Positions 40,206 to 55,254 of a stretch of DNA of 64,000 nucleotides are shown here, one piece after another. Both the position numbers and the translations under genes were made by a program. Numbering within the stretch: position 1 is the first letter of the stretch; every line of letters starts with the position of its first letter. Below the pieces are notes generated by a model. The model ran no database searches, had not been told where the DNA came from, and worked only from the letters and a program-made list of their open reading frames with translations. Origin of the DNA: an uncultured bacterium (GTDB taxonomy: Bacteria > Desulfobacterota > Binatia > UBA1149 > CAITLU01); the NCBI GenBank assembly GCA_903893315.1, contig CAITLU010000057.1, positions 1 through 64,000 on the forward strand, given 5' to 3'.

Positions 40206-41746
40206 CGGCTCGCTCCGGCGGCGCCGAGCACTTCGTCACCGTAGAGACGCAGCAGATCGCGGATCGGACGCGGCACTCCCTGGCCGAAGCCGCACAGGCT
40301 CCCGGCTTCCATCGTCCCCATCAGCCGTTCGAGATCGGCGGCGCTGCCGCGCGACGCGAGTTGCGACGAGCCGATGCGGCAAGGCGCGCAGGTGCCGCAC
40401 GACTCGCTGCACGCGAAGGCAAAAAGATGTTCGGCCAAAGCGCGAGGTGAAACCGTCCGGTCGAAAACCACGACGCCGGCGTGCCCCATGCCCGCGAGCG
40501 CTTCGAACGAAAGAGCGACGTCAAAATCCTCGACGCCGACGACGCGGCCCAAAGGACCGCCGACCAGCGCCATCTTCCAGGTGCAACCCTGCGCTGGGCC
40601 ACCACCGCCTTCTTCCAGCACGCGGCGCAGCGAAGTGCCGAGATCGACCTCGACCACGCCCGGACGCGCAACCGCTCCGGCCAGGCAGACCGCCTTGGTA
40701 TCGGCGCGACGCCCGCTGCGCACGACCCAGGGAACCACCGAGAGGGTTTCGACGTTGTGAACGATGGTCGGAAGTCCGTAGAGACCGGCGCGGGCCGGAT
40801 ACGGAGGCTTGGGCGACGGTTCGGCGCGAAGGCCTTCGATCGAGCGCAGCAACGCAGTCTCTTCACCGGCGACGTAGGACCCGGCGCCGACGACCACACC
40901 TATCTCCAAGTCGCCGAGCAGACCCCGGGCCTGCGCCTCGGCGACGGCTTCGCGCACCCGTTCGGCCGCGCGCGGATATTCTGCACGGACGTAGACCACG
41001 CCGCACCGGGCGCCAATGGCACGCGCGCAGGCAAGCATCCCGGCCAGCACCGAATGCGGCGCTTCTTCGAGAAGCAGGCGGTCGATGTAGGCGCCGGGGT
41101 CACCCTCGTCGCCGTTGGCGACTACGTATCGTTCAAGCGCCGGGGTGTCGCGCGCGGCCTTCCATTTGTCACCGGCCGGATAAGCGGCGCCGCCGCGTCC
41201 GCGCAGGCCGCCGGCGGTGACCGCGTTGAGGACGGCCGCGCCGCCGGGAAGGTCATAGTCGGCCCAGGCTGCCGGGCCGGCTGCGGCAGCCGGCCCGGCG
41301 CCGAGCAGATGACGCAGCACCACCGGCTCGGCGCTCAATGCCGAACGCGGGATCGGAGCCGCGGCGGCTTCGCTCGAAGCGGGCGCTTCATAGCAACGGC
41401 CCAGGCAATGGACCTCCTTGGCGAACTGGCGGTGAAGTCCCGTCTCAGGCTCGGCACCATCCCAGCGCCCGCCGACGAAGTGGCAGGCGGTCCCGCTGCA
41501 ATCCCCGGTCTGCGGCAATCCGCGGAGCAGATCGTAGAAAGACCGGATGCCCTGGTTCCAAACCTCGGGAAGTCCGGTGCCGGCCGAGGGCGGGACCGCG
41601 ACACCGCCGCCGTCGCGGCCATCGGTAACGCCGCGCGCATCGCGCAGGGCGCCACAGGCACAATCGTCGCGCGCCAGCAGTTCCAGCACACGCGGAGCCA
41701 CCTCGCCGCGCAGGCGCCGGCGCGCCAGTTCGAGCACTTTTTTCAT
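40202..41746 (-). CDS. formate dehydrogenase beta subunit (NuoE/NuoF-like diaphorase)
   Basis: 514 residues. The N-terminal third is a thioredoxin-like [2Fe-2S] module with ligand candidates Cys83, Cys88, Cys114 and Cys118 (DCSGTAC, VHCLGRC). The NuoF-like part follows: GLRGRGGAAYPAGDKW for FMN/NADH, GEETALLRSIEGLR, and the C-terminal [4Fe-4S] site CGTCAPC plus Cys485. It should reduce NAD+ with electrons from the alpha subunit, as in FdsB. No separate fdsG, fdsC, fdsD or fdhD gene is adjacent. ATG 41746 has a G-rich ribosome-binding site (GGGGGG). It is divergent from hppA. Confidence 0.88.
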   Translation of the reverse strand: MKKVLELARRRLRGEVAPRVLELLARDDCACGALRDARGVTDGRDGGGVAVPPSAGTGLPEVWNQGIRSFYDLLRGLPQTGDCSGTACHFVGGRWDGAEPETGLHRQFAKEVHCLGRCYEAPASSEAAAAPIPRSALSAEPVVLRHLLGAGPAAAAGPAAWADYDLPGGAAVLNAVTAGGLRGRGGAAYPAGDKWKAARDTPALERYVVANGDEGDPGAYIDRLLLEEAPHSVLAGMLACARAIGARCGVVYVRAEYPRAAERVREAVAEAQARGLLGDLEIGVVVGAGSYVAGEETALLRSIEGLRAEPSPKPPYPARAGLYGLPTIVHNVETLSVVPWVVRSGRRADTKAVCLAGAVARPGVVEVDLGTSLRRVLEEGGGGPAQGCTWKMALVGGPLGRVVGVEDFDVALSFEALAGMGHAGVVVFDRTVSPRALAEHLFAFACSESCGTCAPCRIGSSQLASRGSAADLERLMGTMEAGSLCGFGQGVPRPIRDLLRLYGDEVLGAAGASR

Positions 41747-41981
41747 TGACCCCCCAGTCTCTGCCGATATTCGCAGCAAGCCCCGGGCCACAGTTCTCCC
41801 GCTCGGGCAGCGGCGCCGGCCGCACCGATGAACGCTCTGGGCCGGACCGGCATATCAAGGTCCGCCGCACTGGCCACCGGAGCCCGACCCAACCGGGACA
41901 TTCATTCGCCTCGTCGCGTCGGCGTGCTATAGGGACCCATCGTTTTCGCCATCCAATCAAACAAATAGAGGACAAAACTCC

Positions 41982-44492
<2,511 letters not shown>

Positions 44493-44865
44493 GCAGGCAT
44501 CTCTAAGCATCAACGCAAAACCCCGGCGCCGCAGTCACCTGCGGCGCCGGGCGCTCACCCGACGGCACGTGGACGCACATTCTCTGCATCCCGCACGAAG
44601 CCGAGACTCAGCCGGCCGCTACGCCCCTCCCGATAATTCAACCAGACACTACGATGCGATGACGCCGCCGGGTTTTCCGCGGCGCGCGGCTCGGCAGGCT
44701 TCAGGGCAATGACCGCCCGGGCCTTCTGCCCCGTCCAGCGCCGACATTCCGGCGTGTATCGCGGATTTCAGGCAACTAAACACCGCAGAGTCCTGACAAC
44801 CCTGATGCAAAAGGCGCCTCAACCGGGTATTGTCCGCCCATTTCACCACCCGGAAGAGGCTCCCC
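44493..44865. other. intergenic region after hppA, before the SBBP protein gene
   Basis: 373 bases without a supported gene. It contains the hppA-end hairpin (44522-44551). The rest is unstructured by eye. A short minus-strand frame at 44649-44867 has no family features. The promoter of the large secreted-protein gene should lie near its 3' end, where AT content rises (ACTAAACACCGCAGAG region), but no clear hexamers are identified. Confidence 0.4.
44522..44551 (+). terminator. strong hairpin after hppA
   Basis: A perfect 13-bp stem, CCCGGCGCCGCAG pairing with CTGCGGCGCCGGG, with a 4-base TCAC loop begins 30 bases after the hppA stop. No T-tract follows on the plus strand. An AAAA run before it would give a short T-tract on the minus strand. 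It is probably a transcript end or stabiliser. Confidence 0.6.
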
Positions 44866-49599
<4,734 letters not shown>

Positions 49600-49606
49600 T
49601 CTCTCT

Positions 49607-49640
49607 CGAACAGGCCGGCACTTCGGCGCCGGCCTGTTCG
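49607..49640 (+). terminator. terminator after the SBBP protein gene
   Basis: A perfect 13-bp stem, CGAACAGGCCGGC at 49607-49619 and GCCGGCCTGTTCG at 49628-49640, with an 8-base loop is followed by AGCGTTTT. It starts 8 bases after the stop codon. The short T-tract makes intrinsic termination likely. Confidence 0.75.
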
Positions 49641-49812
49641 AGCGTTTTCAACCTCTCCGAGCGGCGCCGCCGTCGCGGCGGCCGTGCTTCGGGACACTAC
49701 TGCGTGATTCAACCCCGGACGGGAACCCGCCTCACACCGAACGTTGCGGCCTGAGAGTTACTTGCCACTGCACCGAGTCCGGTGGCATGCGTCCGTGCTG
49801 ATCGACGGCACC

Positions 49813-50127
49813 TCAACCCCTGCTCGGCAGACTTCGCACCATGGTCAGGAACTCCAACTGGCTTCCGGCCCGTCGGTGTTCGGCCAAGGCTTGATAGTCG
49901 GGGTCGGCATACCAGCGCATGGCGTGGTCTTCCGACGGAAACTTGAAGATTATCAAGCGCCCTGGACGCGGAGACGCCCCCTCTAACGTATGAGGGCTGT
50001 CGTCGTAGGTGACGAACTCTCCGTCGTAACGTTTGAGCAGCGGAAAGAATCCTTTTTCGTACTTGCGATATTCGGCGGCGTCTTGCACCACCAGATTAGC
50101 CAGCAGGAACACGGGAGCGTCAGACAT
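49813..50127 (-). CDS. DUF1330 family protein
   Basis: 104 residues, a dimeric alpha/beta ferredoxin-like domain of the DUF1330 family. Conserved parts are NLVVQDAAEYRKYEKGFFPLL, the central YDGEFVTYDDSP, and RLIIFKFPSEDHAMRWYADPDYQAL. The function is unknown; members often lie beside small-molecule degradation genes. ATG 50127 (MSDAPVFLL) is chosen because the longer frame reads back into the dehalogenase end. It is the last gene of the tetR-dehalogenase-DUF1330 operon, 14 bases after the dehalogenase stop. Confidence 0.82.
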   Translation of the reverse strand: MSDAPVFLLANLVVQDAAEYRKYEKGFFPLLKRYDGEFVTYDDSPHTLEGASPRPGRLIIFKFPSEDHAMRWYADPDYQALAEHRRAGSQLEFLTMVRSLPSRG

Positions 50128-50141
50128 GGCATATCCTCTCT

Positions 50142-51023
50142 TTAAAGTGTCGAAATCCATCCGGCCACGGCGTGACCGATCTCATCAGCGGAGTCTTCCT
50201 GGATGAAGTGCAGCCCCTTGACGGTAACCTCGCTCTGGTTGGGCCAACTGCGACAGAACTCCCGCTGTGCGCCCACCAGTATCGAGCCCGGCTCGGCGTT
50301 GATGAACAACTTGGGCACCGGGCTGTGACGCAGCCAATCGGCGTACTGCTGCACCAGCGCTACCATGCTGGCCGGTTCTCCGCCGATGGGAATCTGCCGA
50401 GGCCAGTTGAGCATCGTCTGTCTGTCGTCTTTGGCTGCGAACGGAGCCCGGTAGTGAGCCATCTCTTCATCGCTGAGCTTGCGTAGCACGGAACTGGGCA
50501 GAACCGCCTCGATGAACAGATTGCGCTCGAGGATCATGTCTTCGCCCTTCGCGCAACGGAAGCCTTGAAAAATGCCGCGCGCCTTTTCGGGCCAGTCATC
50601 CCACGACGGCAGTGGCGTAACGATGCCTTCCATGTAAGCGATGCCGCGCAATCGCTGCGGATGCTCGTAGGCCCAGTGAAAGCCGAGGGCACTGCCCCAA
50701 TCGTGCAGCACCAGCGTAACCTGCGAGTCCACGCCCAGCGCGTCGAGCATCGCCTTCAGGCAGGAATAGGCGACCTCGAAACTGTAGCGGCCGGGGCCGT
50801 CGCAAGCAGGGAGCTTGTCCGAATCCCCGTGCCCGATGAGGTCGGGCGCAATGACCCGACCACTGCCTGTCAGGTGCGGAATGACGTTGCGCCACAGGTA
50901 GCTCGACGTCGGATTGCCGTGCAGCAGCACGATCGGCCGACCGCTCCCCGCTTCCAGGTAGGCCAGGCGGCGCCCGTCGACATCACAGAACTTCTTAGCA
51001 AGTGACGGGGTTGGTTGCGTCAT
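50142..51023 (-). CDS. haloalkane dehalogenase, LinB-like subfamily II
   Basis: 293 residues, alpha/beta hydrolase. Nucleophile Asp108 and halide-binding Trp109 lie in VLHDWGSALGF. The second halide ligand is Asn37 in HGNPTSSYLWRN. The catalytic acid is Glu132 (YMEGI) and the catalytic His272 sits in LHFIQEDS. Four of these five positions carry the same numbers as in LinB (Asn38, Asp108, Trp109, Glu132, His272), and cap-domain stretches NWPRQIPI and KLFINAEPGS also agree. It should hydrolyse halogenated alkanes to alcohols plus halide in the cytoplasm. Its ATG overlaps the tetR stop, so expression is tied to that regulator. Confidence 0.92.
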   Translation of the reverse strand: MTQPTPSLAKKFCDVDGRRLAYLEAGSGRPIVLLHGNPTSSYLWRNVIPHLTGSGRVIAPDLIGHGDSDKLPACDGPGRYSFEVAYSCLKAMLDALGVDSQVTLVLHDWGSALGFHWAYEHPQRLRGIAYMEGIVTPLPSWDDWPEKARGIFQGFRCAKGEDMILERNLFIEAVLPSSVLRKLSDEEMAHYRAPFAAKDDRQTMLNWPRQIPIGGEPASMVALVQQYADWLRHSPVPKLFINAEPGSILVGAQREFCRSWPNQSEVTVKGLHFIQEDSADEIGHAVAGWISTL

Positions 51024-51595
51024 GCGACGGCGCTCCTCAAAAAACGAAAGGTGGTCTCTATGTGACCGAGTTGCTGCCGGCGCGACAACCTGCGGCGACT
51101 CGACACGCGCAGGCCTTCATTGACGAGCATCAGGAAAGCTGCCAGCTCTGCCGCGCGTTCGGGTGCACAGCCCGCGTCTCGCAGACAGTCTTCGAAGGCG
51201 GCCTGTATCGTACCCAGCAGTTTGCTGCTGCGGTCGTTCAACTCGTCGTCCACACCGGCCATCTCGAGAACGGTGCTGACGAGCATGCAGCCCCAGCCTG
51301 TCTTTGAACCGCGCGACCCGCCAAGACTCCGCTCGAAGAAAACACGCAACGCATCCAGCGGCGTATGGTCGGCCCGTGCCCGCAGCAGGATGTCCCTGGT
51401 TCGCGCGGCGAACATATCGAGACACTCCAGGAACAGACTGCGTTTGTCTTTGAATGACGCGTAGAAACTGCTGCGGCTGATCTCCATCGCCTCCAACAGC
51501 TCGGTCAGAGAGGAAGCCTGGTAGCCCTTGCGCCAGAAAAGCAGCAGTGCCCTGTCCAGAATGAGCGAGCGTTCGAATTCGACGGGACGCGCCAC
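51020..51595 (-). CDS. TetR/AcrR regulator of the dehalogenase operon
   Basis: 191 residues. The N-terminal HTH includes ILDRALLLFWRKGYQASSLTELLEAMEISRSSFYASFKDKRSLF in order, the TetR pattern. The C-terminal region (TGWGCMLVSTVLEMAG, about 95-115) resembles the TetR_C group that includes AcuR/NemR-type electrophile sensors, where Cys can matter; Cys102 is present. The stop overlaps the dehalogenase start by 4 bases. A 22-bp near-palindrome sits 10 bases before its start, consistent with autorepression and induction by substrate or product. The ligand is unknown. Confidence 0.88.
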   Translation of the reverse strand: MARPVEFERSLILDRALLLFWRKGYQASSLTELLEAMEISRSSFYASFKDKRSLFLECLDMFAARTRDILLRARADHTPLDALRVFFERSLGGSRGSKTGWGCMLVSTVLEMAGVDDELNDRSSKLLGTIQAAFEDCLRDAGCAPERAAELAAFLMLVNEGLRVSSRRRLSRRQQLGHIETTFRFLRSAVA

Positions 51596-51604
51596 GATTC
51601 GCCG

Positions 51605-51626
51605 TTCTGGACCGACTGGTTCAGAA
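51605..51626. promoter_or_regulatory. 22-bp imperfect palindrome, candidate operator of the dehalogenase regulator
   Basis: Left arm TTCTGGACC and right arm GGTTCAGAA (8 of 9 positions complementary) flank a 4-base centre. It lies 10 bases upstream of the tetR ATG, between tetR and the divergent SDR gene, so one site could control both. Regulator assignment is inferred from location. Confidence 0.5.
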
Positions 51627-51715
51627 TGTCAAAGTCGAAGCGAATGGCTCGCGTCAATCAGCCGTACAGCACACAATGCGGCTGACGCACGCCATGAAGT
51701 GCGCGGGAGGTTCGG

Positions 51716-52447
51716 ATGCCGGGACGAACGGTCGTGGTGGCAGGCGTCGGCCCGCCCAGAGGACTCGGGGCCGCGATAGCGCGGCGCTTCGCGCGCGAAG
51801 ACTTTCGGGTCACCGTGATCGGGCGCTCAGCCGAGAAGTTGGACGCGACGGTGCGCGAGTTGCGCGCTGTCGGTGCGGCTGTCGAGGCCGTGGTCGGCGA
51901 CGTCACGGACGAGACGCTGGTCCGCCGCACAGTGGCGGCTGCGGATGTTCCCGCCGCCCCTCTGGAAGCCGCGGTGTTCAACGCCGGTGGCAACTGGCCG
52001 CAGGGATTCCTGCAGATGGACGCAGCGTTCCTGGAAGGGATGTGGCGTACCAATGCGCTGGCGGGCTTCTTCTTTGCCAAGGCCGCAATCGAAACGATGC
52101 TGCCGCGTCAAAGCGGCGTGCTGCTCTTCACCGGCGCGAGCGCGTCACTGCGCGGCCGCGCCAACTTCGGTGGGTTCGCATCGGCGAAGGCCGCGCTGCG
52201 CGCTCTGGCGCAGTCGGCCGCACGCGAGTTCGGTCCACAGGGCATCCACGTCGCGCACGTGATTGTCGACGGCGCCATCGACGGCGATCGCATCAACACG
52301 TTGCTGCCGGCATTGAAAACCCAACGCGGCCCCGACGGCTTGCTCGATCCCGACGCGATCGCCGACAACTTCTGGCACCTGTACTGCCAGCAGCGCAGCG
52401 CCTGGACTCACGAGATCGACCTGCGGCCCTGGGTCGAGCCGTGGTGA
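51716..52447 (+). CDS. atypical short-chain dehydrogenase/reductase lacking the catalytic Tyr
   Basis: 243 residues with a Rossmann fold. The cofactor loop GVGPPRGLGAAIARRF matches the GxGxxxGxG pattern, and FNAGG replaces the usual NNAG. At the active site the YxxxK motif reads FASAK (Phe154 to Lys158), so the catalytic Tyr is missing while Lys and a nearby Ser remain. Similar proteins form a known SDR branch of unclear activity. The C-terminus EIDLRPWVEPW is typical of that branch. GGAGG lies ~5 bases upstream of ATG 51716. It is divergent from the dehalogenase regulator and 277 bases before ahcY. Confidence 0.85.
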   Translation: MPGRTVVVAGVGPPRGLGAAIARRFAREDFRVTVIGRSAEKLDATVRELRAVGAAVEAVVGDVTDETLVRRTVAAADVPAAPLEAAVFNAGGNWPQGFLQMDAAFLEGMWRTNALAGFFFAKAAIETMLPRQSGVLLFTGASASLRGRANFGGFASAKAALRALAQSAAREFGPQGIHVAHVIVDGAIDGDRINTLLPALKTQRGPDGLLDPDAIADNFWHLYCQQRSAWTHEIDLRPWVEPW

Positions 52448-52635
52448 CCAGTGAAGTCCAGTAAGGAGCGGCTCCCGGCAAAGCCGCGGACGAGCCCCTG
52501 ACAAGGCGGCGGGCCGACGCGGCAGAAGAAGCGCGCCGGCGGCAAGGTCCCTGACGAGGACAATGCGAACACACGGTGACGAACGGCAGCGCCGCAGGAT
52601 GGGCTCCCGCCGTTCCCGCCCGCGTCGGCCCGTGG

Positions 52636-52666
52636 TTGACATCATATAAAGACATCCATATGCGCC
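52636..52666 (+). promoter_or_regulatory. ahcY promoter with candidate SahR operator
   Basis: A -35 TTGACA at 52636-52641 is followed, after 17 bases, by a weak -10-like TATGCG. Between and overlapping them lies a 20-bp imperfect palindrome at 52643-52662, outer arms CATAT and ATATG, left half CATATAAAGA. I recall SahR operators in other proteobacteria as AT-rich palindromes with similar halves, but have not verified the consensus. This patch is strikingly AT-rich against its GC-rich surroundings. A SahR-like gene follows ahcY, which supports the assignment. Confidence 0.5.
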
Positions 52667-52724
52667 CATGTCACTACACCGGCGGTCGGCTCTCGGCGTC
52701 CGCGAACCAGAGGAAGACCAAGTC

Positions 52725-54143
52725 ATGTCGAACCAGACGGCTGCCAGGCCGAACCAGGATTTTTCCGTCGCCGATCTCGCGTTGGCCGGCTGGGGCCGCA
52801 AGGAAATCAGCATCGCCCAGACCGAAATGCCGGGGCTGATGGCGCTGCGCGAAGAATATGCAGCGAGCAAGCCGCTGGCAGGCGCGCGCGTCGCCGGTTC
52901 CTTGCACATGACGATCCAGACCGCGGTACTGATCGAAACCCTGGTCGAACTCGGCGCCGACGTGCGCTGGGCCTCGTGCAACATTTTCTCGACCCAGGAC
53001 CACGCGGCAGCGGCCATCGCCGACCGAGGCGTCTCGGTCTTCGCCTACAAAGGTGAGAGCCTCGAAGAATACTGGGAGTACAGCCACCGCATCATGGAGT
53101 GGAGCGACGGCGGCACTCCCAACATGATTCTCGACGACGGCGGCGATGCCACCCTCCTCGTCATCCTGGGTTCCAAGGCCGAGACCAACCCGAGCGTTCT
53201 CGACAACCCGGAGAGCGAGGAAGAGACGGTCCTGTTCGCCTCGATCCGCAAGCGCCTGGCCTCCGACCCGGGATTCTATTCGAGGATCCGCGCCAACATC
53301 CGCGGCGTTACCGAAGAGACCACCACCGGAGTGCACCGCCTCTACCAGATGCAGAAGAACGGCGACCTGCCGTTCCCCGCGATCAACGTCAACGACTCGG
53401 TGACCAAGAGCAAGTTCGACAACCTCTACGGCTGCCGCGAGTCGCTGGTCGACGGCATCAAGCGCGCCACCGACGTGATGATGGCCGGCAAGATCGCCGT
53501 GGTCTGCGGCTACGGAGACGTCGGCAAAGGCTGCGCGCAGTCGCTGCGCGGGCTGGGCTGCAGAGTGTGGGTCACCGAAATCGATCCGATCTGCGCATTG
53601 CAGGCGGCGATGGAAGGCTACTGCGTCGTCACGATGGAGGAGGCCGCCGACCAGGGCGACATCTTCGTCACCGCGACCGGCAATTTCCAGGTCATCAACC
53701 ACGACCACATGAAGCGCATGAAGGACCAGGCCATCGTCTGCAACATCGGTCACTTCGACAGCGAGATCGACGTGGCCGGGCTGAAGTCCTACCGCTGGGA
53801 GAACATCAAGCCTCAGGTCGATCACATCATCTTCCCCGACGGCAAGCGCATCATCCTGCTGGCCGAAGGCCGCCTGGTGAATCTGGGCTGTGCCACCGGG
53901 CACCCCAGCTTCGTGATGTCGAGCTCGTTCACCAATCAGGTGCTCGCGCAGATGGAACTGTGGCAACGGCCGGAAAACTACGCGAAGGAAGTCTACGTGC
54001 TTCCAAAGCATCTGGACGAGAACGTCGCGCGGCTGCACCTGAAGAAGATCGGCGCGAAGCTCACGCGGCTGACCGATAAGCAGGCGGCCTACATCGGTGT
54101 GGCGGCGGACGGGCCTTTCAAGGCCGATCGCTACCGCTACTGA
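52725..54143 (+). CDS. ahcY: S-adenosylhomocysteine hydrolase
   Basis: 472 residues, the length of the form with the ~40-residue bacterial insertion (here around [21 protein letters not shown]). Conserved parts are [45 protein letters not shown], the NAD-binding [23 protein letters not shown], and the C-terminal Lys/Tyr KADRYRY. It splits S-adenosylhomocysteine to adenosine and homocysteine, relieving inhibition of methyltransferases. ATG 52725 has AGGAAG 8 bases upstream; a longer frame from 52668 crosses the promoter region. It is followed 97 bases later by its probable regulator. Confidence 0.97.
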   Translation: MSNQTAARPNQDFSVADLALAGWGRKEISIAQTEMPGLMALREEYAASKPLAGARVAGSLHMTIQTAVLIETLVELGADVRWASCNIFSTQDHAAAAIADRGVSVFAYKGESLEEYWEYSHRIMEWSDGGTPNMILDDGGDATLLVILGSKAETNPSVLDNPESEEETVLFASIRKRLASDPGFYSRIRANIRGVTEETTTGVHRLYQMQKNGDLPFPAINVNDSVTKSKFDNLYGCRESLVDGIKRATDVMMAGKIAVVCGYGDVGKGCAQSLRGLGCRVWVTEIDPICALQAAMEGYCVVTMEEAADQGDIFVTATGNFQVINHDHMKRMKDQAIVCNIGHFDSEIDVAGLKSYRWENIKPQVDHIIFPDGKRIILLAEGRLVNLGCATGHPSFVMSSSFTNQVLAQMELWQRPENYAKEVYVLPKHLDENVARLHLKKIGAKLTRLTDKQAAYIGVAADGPFKADRYRY

Positions 54144-54240
54144 CGCGGGGCAACCTCGATGAGACGGTTCCAGGCGCGTCTTGGCATTGACGCCGTGCTC
54201 CTGGCGTCTCGTCGGACATAGAGCGGGCGGTCGCGGCGCG

Positions 54241-55191
54241 ATGGAAACTCTTCTGGCGGGTCTGCGGGCGGTCGCCGAGTCCACGCGGCTGCGGCTGCTT
54301 GCCATCCTTGCCGATGGTGAGCTCACCGTCTCGGAACTCACGCGCGTGCTTAATCAGAGTCAGCCGCGCGTCAGCCGCCATCTCAAACTGCTGTGCGACG
54401 CGGGCCTGCTTGAGCGCTCGCGCGAAGGCGCCTGGGCTTTCTACCGGCTGGCCCGCAGCGGCCAGGGCGGCGGACTCGCCGCCGCGTTGCTCGAGTTGTT
54501 GCCGGAGGGCGACGGCGCTCTTGCAAGAGACAGGGAGCGTCTGGCCCTGGTGCGAGGCGAGCGCGCCGAACGTGCAGCTGCCTACTTTCGCGAAAACGCA
54601 GAAAGCTGGGACAGCATCCGTGACCTGTATGTCGGTGAGAGCGCGGTCGAACACGCGATGCTCGAAGCTGCGGGCGAAGGCGAACTTTCCAGACTCGGCG
54701 ACCTCGTAGATCTGGGCACCGGCACCGGACGTATCCTCGAACTTTTTTCGCCTCGCGTCGGCCGCGGCACCGGCATCGATTCAAGTCGCGAGATGCTCAA
54801 CGTCGCCCGTGCCAACTTGAGCGCGCGCGGAATCGGCAACTGCCAGGTCCGCCTCGGGGACCTCTACGACGTTCCGATGGACAGTGGCTGCGCCGACGTC
54901 GTGACTCTCCATCACGTTCTTCACTTCCTCGACGATCCCGCCGCCGCCATCCGCGAAGCCTCACGTCTGCTGCGTCCCCGCGGGCGCTTGCTCGTAGTCG
55001 ATTTCGCACCTCACGGCCTCGAGTTCCTGCGCACGCAGCACGCGCACCGGCGTCTTGGATTCGCCGACGAGGAAATGGAGAACTGGTGCAAGAGCGCCGG
55101 ATTGACCACCTTCGACGTCCGTCATCTCCAGACCGCCGGCGACGATCCCCACGAAACACTGACCGTGTCGTTGTGGACGGCGACGCGCTGA
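54241..55191 (+). CDS. sahR: ArsR-type HTH fused to SAM-methyltransferase domain, SahR-like regulator
   Basis: 316 residues. The first ~90 form an ArsR winged helix: STRLRLLAILADGELTVSELTRVL with recognition region QPRVSRHLKLLCDAGLL. A class I methyltransferase-like domain follows, with motif I VDLGTGTGRILELFS, acidic loop GIDSSREML, and LHHVLHFLDDPAAAIREA. This architecture next to ahcY is that of SahR, a described repressor of methionine-cycle genes that responds to SAH. Enzymatic activity of the second domain is not implied; it may just bind SAH. ATG 54241 is the only sensible start, but its ribosome-binding site is weak. The same architecture also occurs in other regulators, so the name is a strong inference. 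Confidence 0.8.
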   Translation: METLLAGLRAVAESTRLRLLAILADGELTVSELTRVLNQSQPRVSRHLKLLCDAGLLERSREGAWAFYRLARSGQGGGLAAALLELLPEGDGALARDRERLALVRGERAERAAAYFRENAESWDSIRDLYVGESAVEHAMLEAAGEGELSRLGDLVDLGTGTGRILELFSPRVGRGTGIDSSREMLNVARANLSARGIGNCQVRLGDLYDVPMDSGCADVVTLHHVLHFLDDPAAAIREASRLLRPRGRLLVVDFAPHGLEFLRTQHAHRRLGFADEEMENWCKSAGLTTFDVRHLQTAGDDPHETLTVSLWTATR

Positions 55192-55254
55192 GAGAGTCGC
55201 AGTAGGGCCGCTGCGCTTGCGTCCTTCAGCCAGCCGGGCGCAGCCCGCGTCTCG

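Noticed and set aside
52448-52724. SAH riboswitch upstream of ahcY
   Set aside because: I could not see the conserved SAH-riboswitch core or pseudoknot. The promoter palindrome plus regulator gene explains control better.
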